Assembly (NCBI RefSeq): GCF_031851795.1 | Contig: NZ_CP134696.1 | Location: forward strand, 6,820,001-6,884,000 | Direction of reading: 5' to 3' | Source: Pontibacter sp. G13 | GTDB lineage: Bacteria; Bacteroidota; Bacteroidia; J057 | Length of the DNA: 64,000 nucleotides | Shown here: piece after piece, positions 1 to 8,120 of the stretch | How the letters are laid out: each line of letters opens with the position of its first letter | How positions within the stretch are numbered: the stretch's first letter is position 1 | Notes under the pieces: model-generated | Databases searched by the model: none | The model's input: the letters and a program-made list of their open reading frames with translations, nothing else | Told to the model about the DNA's origin: nothing | Made by a program: the position numbers and the translations under genes

Positions 1-577
1 TGATGTTGTCCTTGATCATGCAGGTGACCTTTTTGCGACCATAAGCCCTGGCATACTCGAATGCGTAGTGGATGATCCGCTCGCAACCCGGGCGTGTGAT
101 GAGTTTGAGGCATTGTACCACGTCTTGGGTCTGTCGATGCTCGATTCCCGCGTAGAGATCCTCCTCATTTTCCCGGATGATGACCACATCCATGTCGGGG
201 TGTTTGGTGGCTACGAATGGGTGCAAGGACTGTACTGGGCGAACGTTGGCGTACAGACCTAGTGATTTGCGAAGGGTTACGTTGAGGCTCTTGAAGCCTT
301 TGCCTTGAGGGGTGGTGATCGGGGCTTTGAATATGATGCCAGCGTTGGAAATAGCATCCCAAGATTCGTCGTTGATTCCTGCGGAGTTACCAGCCAGATA
401 CACTTGCTCCCCCAATTCAATGAACTCGGGATCAAACTGAGCGCCAGCTTGATCCAAGATTCTGAGGGTGGCTTTCATGATCTCGGGACCGATGCCGTCT
501 CCCATGGCTACCGCGATTTTGGGTTTGACATCGGTGATGCGTTGGGGAGCCGTTAGCTGCTGATTTCTCTGTTTCAT
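1..577 (-). CDS. icd: Isocitrate dehydrogenase, N-terminal part (runs off the left edge)
   Basis: Reading the reverse strand from the ATG at 577 gives 192 uninterrupted codons to the window edge. The start has MGDGIGPEIMKATLRIL, the nucleotide-binding GDGIGPEI motif of isocitrate/isopropylmalate dehydrogenases. Further in come GKGFKSLNVTLRKSLGLYAN (the substrate-binding SLN-LRK segment with its catalytic-region serine), NVRP and IIRENEEDLYAGIEH, then YGRKKVT and KDNI at the edge. These favour isocitrate dehydrogenase (oxidative decarboxylation of isocitrate to 2-oxoglutarate, TCA cycle, cytoplasm) over isopropylmalate dehydrogenase. About 190 residues of a protein expected to exceed 400 are visible, so NAD/NADP preference cannot be judged. 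The start is chosen because the reading opens with a typical short polar leader. Its upstream region holds a 20-bp palindrome (625-644). Confidence 0.9.
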   Translation of the reverse strand, partial: MKQRNQQLTAPQRITDVKPKIAVAMGDGIGPEIMKATLRILDQAGAQFDPEFIELGEQVYLAGNSAGINDESWDAISNAGIIFKAPITTPQGKGFKSLNVTLRKSLGLYANVRPVQSLHPFVATKHPDMDVVIIRENEEDLYAGIEHRQTQDVVQCLKLITRPGCERIIHYAFEYARAYGRKKVTCMIKDNI

Positions 578-624
578 GACTTTGTATCTTTGTTGGATTT
601 TGATACGAATCTGAAGAATTATGT

Positions 625-644
625 CTATAAATTTTGATTTATAG
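625..644. promoter_or_regulatory. Perfect 8+4+8 palindrome between icd and the Crp/Fnr gene
   Basis: The sequence CTATAAAT-TTTG-ATTTATAG is a perfect inverted repeat with 8-bp arms and a 4-nt centre. It lies 48 bp upstream of the icd start and about 195 bp upstream of the divergent Crp/Fnr start. Size and symmetry fit a dimeric helix-turn-helix operator. That the neighbouring regulator binds it is inference. Confidence 0.4.
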
Positions 645-839
645 TTCTTATATAAAATATAAATAAATGCTTATTGATTGTGATGCAGGCGCTTGAGTAC
701 CCGGAAAGTCATGGCAACGCGAGAGAGGCAGTGGAGACCATCAATGACGGATCTATGCCGGACTTTTCCCTTTCCTGTAATTGTGGTAGATTGAGACCTA
801 TAGTTCAGCTTTTCGGTTACCATCCTTCAATTGCGTCAA

Positions 840-1412
840 ATGACCCATTTTGACCAGTATCTCCGCAATCTCGTAGCCCTTCCTTCCAATGAGCGAGACC
901 TTCTTCTCCAAATTTCTAAACTCAAGACCTTTGCCAAGGAACAAATAATTGTTCAAGCCAATGAGCGGTTTGATCAAGAGGTATTTATCGAAAAAGGCGT
1001 GGTGAAAGCCTTCATTGTCGACGAGGAGGGAAATAACAAGAGTACTGGATTTTTCGAGGAGGGGAGTTTCATGAGTATGGCCAGCCTCAGAAATCACCAA
1101 GGAAAATCCCTCCATAATTATCAGGCACTCGGGACAGTACATCTCATGACTTTTGAAGCGCCAAGACTAAGGACATTCTTTTCCCGAAATAAACAGCTCT
1201 CCAAAATAGGGGCGAACATCAAAGAACAAGAGATGAAAAGAATGGCGGAAAGGGATAAATGCCTGCTACAGGTAACGGCCATCGATAAATATGCAGCATT
1301 TCAGAAATGTTATCCGACGATCGAACGGTTTATTTCCCAAAAACATATTGCCTCTTATCTGGGAATTACCCCCGTTTCCCTGAGTCGCGTTAAAGCTAAA
1401 TTGAAATCATAA
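840..1412 (+). CDS. Crp/Fnr family transcriptional regulator
   Basis: A 190-residue protein with the short architecture common in Bacteroidota Crp/Fnr regulators. The N-terminal two thirds form a cyclic-nucleotide-binding-type beta-roll (QEVFIEKGVVKAFIVDEEGN, then TGFFEEGSFMSM). The C-terminus is a winged helix-turn-helix whose recognition segment reads ISQKHIASYLGITPVSLSR. There is no cysteine cluster, so it is not an Fe-S-type Fnr. The ATG at 840 is preferred over an in-frame TTG at 831. It is divergent from icd, and a palindrome in the shared upstream region could be its operator. The next gene starts 64 bp downstream on the same strand and may be co-transcribed. The effector is unknown. 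Confidence 0.85.
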   Translation: MTHFDQYLRNLVALPSNERDLLLQISKLKTFAKEQIIVQANERFDQEVFIEKGVVKAFIVDEEGNNKSTGFFEEGSFMSMASLRNHQGKSLHNYQALGTVHLMTFEAPRLRTFFSRNKQLSKIGANIKEQEMKRMAERDKCLLQVTAIDKYAAFQKCYPTIERFISQKHIASYLGITPVSLSRVKAKLKS

Positions 1413-1476
1413 CATTTGATAACAACATCCTATATCCTTTTGGACAGTTTTGAGCCAACGATTCAACATTGTTGGT

Positions 1477-2013
1477 ATGAAAAAACTAATCACCTTTCTT
1501 CATGAAAATGGCACGTATGCAGTCGCCATTTCAACGCTAGCTGTCGGGTTCTGTATTCAATATGTCCTGATCGCGCATTTCCTGCCAGCATTTCTCGATC
1601 ACGCTGGGGGATTGAAAAATCCTGACCAGCTTTTGAGCTATAGTGCGGCTTACTTGGAGGAACTGTATGGAATGCTCGGGGTTGAAGGTCGAGCCTTTTA
1701 TGCCCAAATGCTTTCTGTAGATTTTGGATATGCCACCATTTCGGGAGTGGGGTATTCGCTACTGTTGGCCGCCTTGTCCAAACAGCGCAAATGGTTCATT
1801 CTCTTGCCGTTGATGACGACCCTGTTTGATGTTGCCGAAAATACTTTGCAGTTGATCCTGATGCGTCAATATCCGATGCTATCTCCTACAGGGGTAACGG
1901 TAGCCAGTGTTTTGACTTCGGCAAAGATGATTACCGGAATGGTCGTTCTCTTGTTGATCATGTATTGGGTTGGAGCGAATGTGGTCCGATGGGCAAGGAG
2001 CGTGTGGGGGTAG
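1477..2013 (+). CDS. Small integral membrane protein of unknown function
   Basis: 178 residues if translation starts at the ATG at 1477; an in-frame TTG at 1450 would add nine residues. About four hydrophobic segments can be read: AVAISTLAVGFCIQYVLIA near the start, YATISGVGYSLLLAAL and FILLPLMTTLFDV in the middle, and MITGMVVLLLIMYWVGANVV at the end. A polar loop containing LEELYGMLGVEGRAFYAQM lies between the first two. I do not recognise the family. It follows the Crp/Fnr gene closely, so it may be that regulator's target, as often seen for small membrane proteins next to such regulators; this is inference. Confidence 0.65.
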   Translation: MKKLITFLHENGTYAVAISTLAVGFCIQYVLIAHFLPAFLDHAGGLKNPDQLLSYSAAYLEELYGMLGVEGRAFYAQMLSVDFGYATISGVGYSLLLAALSKQRKWFILLPLMTTLFDVAENTLQLILMRQYPMLSPTGVTVASVLTSAKMITGMVVLLLIMYWVGANVVRWARSVWG

Positions 2014-2183
2014 ATAGGTGAATTGATTTCCCTTTCTCCCCAGTTATGTGATTGATCCCTTTGGGCAAATGCTTCATGCTGTGCGTCCTTTTGGGTTTTG
2101 GGGAAAATGCTCAGTCCGTATATTCAGGGATTCATTCACGTGATCATGCGTGGGCCATTGAATCCATCAGAAAAAAGAATCGG

Positions 2184-2420
2184 ATGAAAAAATACATGGT
2201 TGTCGAAAAGTTCAAGCCCAACTGTTTTGAAAAGAATAATGAGCTGTGGAATAGGAAGGGGAGAATGCTCCCAGAGGGGTTGTACTATCTGAATTCTTGG
2301 GTGAACAAAGCGGAGAATATCTGCTTTCAACTGATGGAAACCAATCAGCCTGAACTCTTTGACGAATGGACTGAAAAATGGAAGGAATACACGGAATTTG
2401 AGGTGTTCCCCATTGATTAG
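2184..2420 (+). CDS. DUF3303-type small protein
   Basis: A 78-residue protein starting MKKYMVVEKFKPNC. The core GLYYLNSWVNKAENICFQLM followed by FDEWTEKWKEYTEFEVFPI matches the pattern of DUF3303: a central YLNSW, a cysteine in CFQLME, then FDEW and a C-terminal EFEV-P. The family is a small ferredoxin-like alpha+beta fold of unknown role. The frame is open upstream to 2052, but the conserved part begins at the ATG at 2184, so the shorter start is chosen. It lies 38 bp before an AraC regulator. Function cannot be given. Confidence 0.7.
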   Translation: MKKYMVVEKFKPNCFEKNNELWNRKGRMLPEGLYYLNSWVNKAENICFQLMETNQPELFDEWTEKWKEYTEFEVFPID

Positions 2421-2458
2421 CCCCGACGCATTTCCATTTTTTCCTGACGGGTTATTCT

Positions 2459-3310
2459 ATGCAAGGCATCACCATCCGAAACATCCCAGAACCGCTTCCT
2501 TCCGGTAACTTCCAGATCGTCGATTTGGCAGAGCGACTGCTCGACAAAAAGATGGAGGAAGGGCTCCACCGGCATGATTTCTACTTTATGCTGGTCTTGG
2601 AGGAGGCCGGTGGAAAGCATCATATTGATTTTGAGGAATATCCGCTTTCTCCTCAATCGATTTCTTTGATTCGCCCCGGGCAAGTTCACGAATTGGTGCT
2701 TGAACTAGGGGGGAAAGGGTATCTGCTCTCGTTTGATGCAACTTTCTATGGGCCTAGTGACAGTCTAAAGCAGGCTCTATTTTGGAAGGTCTTTCAGCAG
2801 AATTTCTTCCAGCTGGACAGACACAGATTTGATTTATTTCAAGCGCTAGTTCGGCGCGTATTCGATGAATTCACGCATCAAAAAGTAGGGTACGAGGAAG
2901 TGATCAAGGCGACCCTGTCTGTTTTGCTGATCGAATTAATGCGAGTCCTTCCATCTGAAAACTCGCTTGCTCACATGGACCTATCCTCCGATCAAGCAAT
3001 CTTGGATAAATTTATACAAATGATTGATAGTCATGCATGTATGAATAGGACCGTGTCGGAATATTCACAAGATCTTCATATTACTTCCTACAAACTCAAC
3101 ACCGTTACGAAAAGCTTGGTCGGCAAAACGAGTTCTCAGCTCATCATGGATCGCATGATTCTGGAAGCCAAGAGATTGCTGTTAGCAACTACGCTTCAGG
3201 TGAATGAAATTGCCTATGAATTATGCTATGAGGACCCGGCCTATTTTGTCCGCCTTTTCAAGAAGCAGACTGGATACACCCCCCAAGTATTTCGCCAAAC
3301 TTTCAGATAA
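2459..3310 (+). CDS. AraC family transcriptional regulator
   Basis: 283 residues. The N-terminal half is a cupin-like sensor domain (EGLHRHDFYFMLVLEEAGG, then SISLIRPGQVHEL). The C-terminal hundred residues form the AraC double helix-turn-helix: TVSEYSQDLHITSYKLNTVT, then the second motif VNEIAYELCYEDPAYFVRLF and the ending KKQTGYTPQVFRQTFR. The histidine-containing sensor and the QVHEL strand suggest it senses a small ligand, which cannot be identified. The next gene, a DUF2938 membrane protein 82 bp downstream on the same strand, is the natural candidate target. Confidence 0.9.
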   Translation: MQGITIRNIPEPLPSGNFQIVDLAERLLDKKMEEGLHRHDFYFMLVLEEAGGKHHIDFEEYPLSPQSISLIRPGQVHELVLELGGKGYLLSFDATFYGPSDSLKQALFWKVFQQNFFQLDRHRFDLFQALVRRVFDEFTHQKVGYEEVIKATLSVLLIELMRVLPSENSLAHMDLSSDQAILDKFIQMIDSHACMNRTVSEYSQDLHITSYKLNTVTKSLVGKTSSQLIMDRMILEAKRLLLATTLQVNEIAYELCYEDPAYFVRLFKKQTGYTPQVFRQTFR

Positions 3311-3392
3311 GTACCATTCGATTTGAGCATCGTCCTATCCGACACGGGCTGTGAAGCTGCATGTTTGTAGCCATCAAATAAATGCCAACAAG

Positions 3393-3878
3393 ATGAATAC
3401 GATGCTGCAAATCACAGTCATAGGCTTCGGAGCCACGGTGATCATGGATGTCTACGCTTGGGTGCTGAGGCTCTTCGGGATCAAAGGCCTGGACTACCGA
3501 TTTCTTGGGCGATGGATTGGGTATCTGGCCCAAGGCAAATTTTTCCATCACACCATTCTGGAGACTCCAGCTATCCGGTATGAAAAGTCGATCGGTCAAA
3601 TCGCACATTATGCAATTGGGATTGCATTTGCCTATTTGCTGGTGCTGCTTTTTGGGGTATCATGGTTGGATGATCCCACGCCTTTTCCTGCATGGACGGT
3701 CGGAGTATTGACCATGCTCGCGCCCTTTTTGATCATGCAACCGGCATTCGGATTTGGCATTGCCGGGGCAAGGCTCCCCAATCCCCAACGGGCTAGATGG
3801 ATGAGTCTGCTGATTCATGGAGTCTATGGATCAGGGCTATACCTGTCTGCGTGGTTCATCCTCCAGATCCGTGTTTAG
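3393..3878 (+). CDS. DUF2938 family membrane protein
   Basis: 161 residues from the ATG at 3393. Conserved features of DUF2938 are visible: GFGATVIMDVYAWVLRLFGI near the N-terminus, LDYRFLGRWIGYL, IGQIAHYAIGIAFAYLLV, and a C-terminal IMQPAFGFGIAGARLPNPQ followed by LIHGVYGSGLYLSAW. About four transmembrane helices are predicted by eye. The function of the family is unknown; members are inner-membrane proteins often next to AraC or MarR regulators, as here. The frame extends upstream to 3351, but the family match starts after 3393. Confidence 0.75.
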   Translation: MNTMLQITVIGFGATVIMDVYAWVLRLFGIKGLDYRFLGRWIGYLAQGKFFHHTILETPAIRYEKSIGQIAHYAIGIAFAYLLVLLFGVSWLDDPTPFPAWTVGVLTMLAPFLIMQPAFGFGIAGARLPNPQRARWMSLLIHGVYGSGLYLSAWFILQIRV

Positions 3879-4112
3879 GAGAGATTGAGAAGACGTGATA
3901 TTCGGGCTCGTGGGAAGGGCTCAGAAAGCATCCATGTCTCCTCCCGCCTTTTTCTTTTTGTAAAATTTCGTAGGCGGAATCTGATCTCTTTCGAGGAAAA
4001 TGGACTGCTTGGAAGCAACCGATCTATTGGTGGGATAATGGGTAGTTCGTATATTGGTAATTGTCTGACTCAAGATCATATCCGTATTTTGAGCTATCCA
4101 ACACCAGCATTC

Positions 4113-4634
4113 ATGGGAAATTCCGAGATCAAAGAGAATCCAGCTTTTCTTGAATATGTGTATGAACTCAATGAGGGCAACGAACTCATGGAGGCATTCA
4201 ATCTGAGCTTGAAAGAGATCGACGCATTGGATATCGATCAACTGAAAAGAATCGGCTTGAAAACCTATAAGTCCGGCAAGTGGACCACGCATACCATTTT
4301 GCAGCATCTCATCGATTGGGAACGAATTTGGTGCTTCAGGGCGGTGTTGTTTGCCAGAAGCGAAGGCACCATTCCCGAAGCGCACGATCAGGAGATCATG
4401 GGCAACCATTCAAATGCAGACGAGCTACCTATCGAACAACTGATCGAGGAACTGCGAATGGTCAGACAATCCTCGATCATGATGTTTCGATCCTTCAATC
4501 AACAAATCTTGGACACTTCCTGCAGATTTTTTGAATACGAAATGCCGCTATTTTCCATTGGGCTCACCATCTGCGCACATCAAATCCATCATTTCAAAGT
4601 CATCCAAGAAAGGTACCTTCCGCTGGATCAATGA
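4113..4634 (+). CDS. DinB-like (four-helix bundle) protein
   Basis: 173 residues from the ATG at 4113; the frame is open back to 3885, but the upstream part does not look like protein. Features of the DinB/YfiT superfamily are present. The segment SGKWTTHTILQHLIDWERI carries the first metal-site histidine, and the C-terminal LTICAHQIHHFKVIQERYLP supplies the H-x3-H pair. Members are metal-binding four-helix bundles, some acting as thiol transferases or damage-inducible proteins. The particular reaction here is unknown. Its neighbours do not point to a pathway. Confidence 0.75.
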   Translation: MGNSEIKENPAFLEYVYELNEGNELMEAFNLSLKEIDALDIDQLKRIGLKTYKSGKWTTHTILQHLIDWERIWCFRAVLFARSEGTIPEAHDQEIMGNHSNADELPIEQLIEELRMVRQSSIMMFRSFNQQILDTSCRFFEYEMPLFSIGLTICAHQIHHFKVIQERYLPLDQ

Positions 4635-4812
4635 TGGATGATTTACGCCAGATCTAAGCCAAGGGCCTGATTCACTCCCCACCACCAACCGTTTTTAGAT
4701 CTAGCTCAGATGACCTTAGATTCTACCTGTCGAATAGCCCTATCCGCTGATTTTGGACAGCTCAAATCCCTCTAGAAAGAATCCTATTCCTAGGTTTCCA
4801 AAGTCCTCTCGG

Positions 4813-4980
4813 ATGAATTCATTTCTGGAGAATGATGAACCGCTCACCTAGCTCAGGGGTCGTAACGTAGCCTTTGTTAGCGAACAGGATTCCGTCATTG
4901 TGGGCATGATCTATCTGGTCCCAAGCGGCAACTACACAGAGCACATCAAGAAGATTTGTGTTACATCCGGATATTTGGAG
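4813..4980 (+). pseudogene. Decayed GNAT acetyltransferase fragment
   Basis: In one forward frame the stretch VAFVSEQDSVIVGMIYLVPS, followed by GNYTEHIKKICV, strongly resembles the central strands of GNAT N-acetyltransferases (FVAE-x-x-G-x-IVGM-x-LVPSGN, then the V-x-P acetyl-CoA strand). The frame has a TAG at 4849 just before it and a TAA at 4979-4983 just after it, and the R/Q-x-x-G-x-G/A acetyl-CoA loop is not found. It is best read as a remnant. The rest of the 4635-5176 gap holds no supported gene, only the promoter-like site near 5126. The assignment rests on motif resemblance alone. Confidence 0.4.
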
Positions 4981-5125
4981 TAAAAGCATGAACCAATTCG
5001 TCGCTCTGTAAAATGGATGATCCTCCAAGATTACCTCCTTCCCTGAAGTACTTGTCTTTCCTCGGATGGTGGTTTTTGCGAATATCGTATCCAAAAATTT
5101 GGATCCTTTCGGCTGAATAGGATTT

Positions 5126-5155
5126 TTTGTCCACCTTTGGCAAATAATATCTTTT
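5126..5155 (+). promoter_or_regulatory. Possible Bacteroidota-type promoter for the LytS/LytTR operon
   Basis: TTTG at 5126-5129 is followed after 18 bases by TATCTTTT at 5148-5155. The phylum's primary sigma factor prefers TTTG about 19 bases upstream of TAnnTTTG, so the site has one mismatch in the -7 element. It lies just upstream of the kinase start at 5177. Confidence 0.35.
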
Positions 5156-5176
5156 TCGAAGAATGTTCTGGTCAAG

Positions 5177-6205
5177 ATGATACAGCAGCTAAAGGATTTT
5201 TTCAATTGGAGAATATTTATCGTACTCTTCTGCTTCTTGTTCATTACGGAGCTTCTCAACGAAATCATCGGCTGGTATTTCAATATATCGTCCTTTGATC
5301 TCACCCCTGATGTAAATACCCTGGTGCTTTATGGGCAATTTCTGATCATGACAATTCTGGGCGTTTGGTTCGTCCATGCATTGAATCGAATCTTGCCGTG
5401 GGATCAGCAGATCGTGTGGAGAATTATTTTTGAAATGGTGGGCTTCATCGCCTTGTATACGGTGATCAATTATGCCATTGCTCAAATTACGGTGTATGTA
5501 ACGATAAATCAATTTCTAGGACTCACCCGAGATCTGATTTATACCACGGCCATCGGCACCTTTCACATGTTGGTGTTTATTCCGTTTTTAGAGTTTTTCA
5601 TCAGTTTCAAGAGCAATTACGAGAACAAGCTCAAGGTACAGGCGCTGCAATTGGAACTGGCGCAAAATCAATACGATTTACTCAAGGCCAAGATCAATCC
5701 CCATTTTGTCTTCAATAGCTTGAGTGTATTGAATTCGTTGATCACCATAGATCCTGCCAAAGCCAAGTCTTTCACCCATTCCTTCTCGGATGTGATGAGA
5801 TTGGCACTGGATTTCGAGCATGTGGATCACATCACGTTGGATGAAGAATTCCGCTTCTTGGAACAGTACATGTTTCTGCTGAATACGCGGTTTGGAGAGG
5901 CTTTGCAGGTCCGATTGTCTGTCGATCGGTCGGATTTCCACTACAGGATTCCTCCTATGACCCTGCAACTGTTGATTGAAAATGTGGTCAAGCACAATGT
6001 GATTTCCCGCAAAAGCCCCATGCAGATAGAGGTGTATTCGGATAGGGCGGGCCTTGTCATTGCCAATCCGATCCAGTTGAAAAAGGCGGAAACGTCTTGG
6101 GGTATTGGATTGGAACATATTCGGACCCGGTACGAGCGGTTGGGGAAGGAAATGTTGGTTGAGCAGGATCAGGCCATGTTTCGCGTAATTCTTCCATTCA
6201 TTTAG
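5177..6205 (+). CDS. LytS-type sensor histidine kinase
   Basis: 342 residues. Four hydrophobic segments fill roughly residues 10-150 (for example IFIVLFCFLFITELLNEIIG and FLIMTILGVWFVHAL). A short coiled stretch leads into the His_kinase domain of the LytS/YehU type: KINPHFVFNSLSVLNSL carries the phospho-accepting His176. The ATPase part has PPMTLQLLIENVVKHNV (N-box) and GIGLEHIRTRYERLG (G-box). It is an inner-membrane kinase expected to phosphorylate the LytTR regulator encoded 3 bp downstream, with which it forms an operon. The signal is unknown. A promoter-like site lies about 20 bp upstream. Confidence 0.93.
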   Translation: MIQQLKDFFNWRIFIVLFCFLFITELLNEIIGWYFNISSFDLTPDVNTLVLYGQFLIMTILGVWFVHALNRILPWDQQIVWRIIFEMVGFIALYTVINYAIAQITVYVTINQFLGLTRDLIYTTAIGTFHMLVFIPFLEFFISFKSNYENKLKVQALQLELAQNQYDLLKAKINPHFVFNSLSVLNSLITIDPAKAKSFTHSFSDVMRLALDFEHVDHITLDEEFRFLEQYMFLLNTRFGEALQVRLSVDRSDFHYRIPPMTLQLLIENVVKHNVISRKSPMQIEVYSDRAGLVIANPIQLKKAETSWGIGLEHIRTRYERLGKEMLVEQDQAMFRVILPFI

Positions 6206-6208
6206 TTT

Positions 6209-6952
6209 ATGAAGGTCCTAATTATAGAAGACGAAGCATTGTCTCGGCAGGAATTGATTCTTCAGTTGAAGCGTTTTCCCAGTTTTGAGGTCGTCCAATC
6301 GCTGGATTCTGTGGAGGATAGTGTCGCCTATCTTCGTGAAAATCAGTGCGAATTGGATCTGATTTTTATGGATATCGAACTGGCAGATGGAGCTTGCTTC
6401 GAAATCTTTGAATCGGTGGATGTCCAGACGCCGATTATTTTTCTCACTGCATACAATCAATTTGCCTTGGAGGCCTTCAAGGTGAATAGCATCGACTATC
6501 TACTGAAACCCTTGAATCCCAGGGAACTGAAGCGGGCGATTGCCAAGTTTGAGCGATTGGTCCCATCGGAAACTGCGAATGATCTGATACTCGCTGACTC
6601 TTTTCAGCCGAGCGCCCATCAGCGCATATTGATTCAGCTTGGCGACACCTATCAATCCATTGATTTTGAGGATATTTGGCTGCTGAAGTCTGAGGACAAA
6701 TATGTGACTATTCATACCCATTCCCATAAAAAATACCTCACCAGCAAATCGCTGAATCAACTGGAATCGGAACTGCCCACCAAGTCTTTTTTTAGAATAA
6801 ATCGGCAATTCATCATCCATATACATGGAATCGCGAAAGTATCTAAGTACCTGAATAATCGGCTGATTATCACCGCGACCTTTCAGTTTGACGAAAAGCT
6901 CATTGTCAGCAGAAATCGCGTGAATGCCTGTCTGCTTTGGATGGGCAAATAG
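6209..6952 (+). CDS. LytTR family response regulator
   Basis: 247 residues. The N-terminal receiver domain has the acidic pair VLIIEDE, the phosphorylation site Asp55 in IFMDIELADG, the Thr/Lys switch residues in FLTAYNQFALEAF and YLLKPLN. The C-terminal LytTR DNA-binding domain runs from about residue 140 (ILIQLGDTYQSIDFEDIWLL, KYVTIHT, FFRINRQFIIHIHGI). It acts as the partner of the kinase just upstream (3-bp spacing), controlling genes with paired direct-repeat sites. The T9SS protein 107 bp downstream on the same strand is a possible target or operon member. Confidence 0.93.
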   Translation: MKVLIIEDEALSRQELILQLKRFPSFEVVQSLDSVEDSVAYLRENQCELDLIFMDIELADGACFEIFESVDVQTPIIFLTAYNQFALEAFKVNSIDYLLKPLNPRELKRAIAKFERLVPSETANDLILADSFQPSAHQRILIQLGDTYQSIDFEDIWLLKSEDKYVTIHTHSHKKYLTSKSLNQLESELPTKSFFRINRQFIIHIHGIAKVSKYLNNRLIITATFQFDEKLIVSRNRVNACLLWMGK

Positions 6953-7059
6953 CCATTCAGAGTTGCCCGTTACCGCTCATCTCGGGATATGGCACTCCAT
7001 CGGATAAAGCTGGCGATCCCCCTTCAAATCGTGGATTTTGGTCTCAAAATCATAGACCT

Positions 7060-7980
7060 ATGAAACGATTTCTGATTCTGAGTTCCTTGCTATTTGCCCT
7101 GACCAAGATTCAGGCACAGTGCCTTATTCCCAATGGCGATTTTGAGCATTGGGTAGATTCCACCAGAAACACTGTTTACAATGGAGAAGTGACCTATTCA
7201 CTGCCGACCTATGGCTGGACGGAAAGTGGATATAGCAACATCGTGCCTCGATTTACGACTGGAGCAGGATTTTTCTACAAGTATGAAGGCGACGATGTGG
7301 ATGGGGCTGCCCTATATCTGAAACGCGGTACTGAAGAAGGACCACGCACTTCTCAGAACCACGGATTCATGATTGTCGAATGCACGGATCTGCCCAAGTC
7401 TTTGGTGGGTACATATAAATTTTCAGGTTCCAGCGAAGCAACGGTCGAGGACTATCTCATCATAGGTGCATTTGCCTACAAAGCCGAAGATTATCCCCAA
7501 GACGATTTGGACCCTCACGCCTCACAGGTGGCCAATGAAGCCTTCTCTTGGATGGCGTACTTGCCTACAGATTCCCTCCAAGATTTTGAAATCGACTTGT
7601 CTGTTTTTGAAGGCCAGGAAATTGACCGAATCATGATTCAATTTGTGATGCTTGCTGATTACGTCATGTTTCTTGAAACGCCTGATTATGCTACAGCGGT
7701 AATCGATGATGTCGCATTTACCTACGAAACAGTATCCATCGATCCGCGTGAGGAGCTTGCAGATTGGGTCGTGTACCCGAATCCCACCTCTCGTGTCGCG
7801 TATATAGATACTGAGCAGGAAATCACAGAAATCGCCGTCTTCGATATGCTTGGAAAACGGGTGATGACTCAAAAGAATAGCTCCGAGGTAGATTTAGGGC
7901 ACCTTGCCAATGGCGTTTATGTATTGAGCATCCGGACCGTTGATCATCAGATCTTCTCTACAAAAATCCTGAAAGAGTAG
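7060..7980 (+). CDS. Secreted protein with T9SS C-terminal sorting domain
   Basis: 306 residues from the ATG at 7060. The N-terminal signal peptide MKRFLILSSLLFALTKIQAQ ends at an AQ-type cleavage site. The mature part opens with CLIPNGDFEHWVD, typical of PCMD/discoidin-like beta-sandwich domains in Bacteroidota extracellular proteins, and continues to about residue 225 with a DDVAFTYE strand. The last 75 residues are a type A T9SS tail (VVYPNPTSRVAYID, then VFDMLGKRVM and LANGVYVLSI). It is expected on the cell surface or outside the cell. The ligand or substrate is unknown. It follows the LytS/LytTR pair and is closed by a strong terminator hairpin. Confidence 0.8.
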   Translation: MKRFLILSSLLFALTKIQAQCLIPNGDFEHWVDSTRNTVYNGEVTYSLPTYGWTESGYSNIVPRFTTGAGFFYKYEGDDVDGAALYLKRGTEEGPRTSQNHGFMIVECTDLPKSLVGTYKFSGSSEATVEDYLIIGAFAYKAEDYPQDDLDPHASQVANEAFSWMAYLPTDSLQDFEIDLSVFEGQEIDRIMIQFVMLADYVMFLETPDYATAVIDDVAFTYETVSIDPREELADWVVYPNPTSRVAYIDTEQEITEIAVFDMLGKRVMTQKNSSEVDLGHLANGVYVLSIRTVDHQIFSTKILKE

Positions 7981-8014
7981 AATCCCTGAAAGTGATGTGT
8001 TTTGGGGAATATAA

Positions 8015-8059
8015 TCATCCGGGTAAGCCGAGCTGGGCTTGCTCGGATGAATGCGTTTT
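8015..8059 (+). terminator. Terminator hairpin after the T9SS protein gene
   Basis: Arms at 8015-8029 and 8036-8050 pair over 15 bp with two G-T wobbles around a 6-nt loop, followed by a short T-run (GCGTTTTG). It separates the T9SS gene from the Crp/Fnr gene. It also argues for starting that gene at 8121 rather than at the upstream in-frame codon at 7992. Confidence 0.7.
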
Positions 8060-8120
8060 GTCCTCATTGCCCAAAAATGGGTACCTTGAATCGCTACCAG
8101 TAACGCAACCTTTCAGCCCC

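Noticed and set aside
4819-5304. 161-residue reverse-strand frame across the gap before the histidine kinase
   Set aside because: It overlaps the start of a confident kinase gene and its promoter-like site, its sequence resembles no family, and the forward strand over the same bases gives the better GNAT-like match.
8015-8059. Riboswitch-like leader before the second Crp/Fnr gene
   Set aside because: The hairpin has a single long stem and a T-run directly behind the previous gene, so a terminator explains it.
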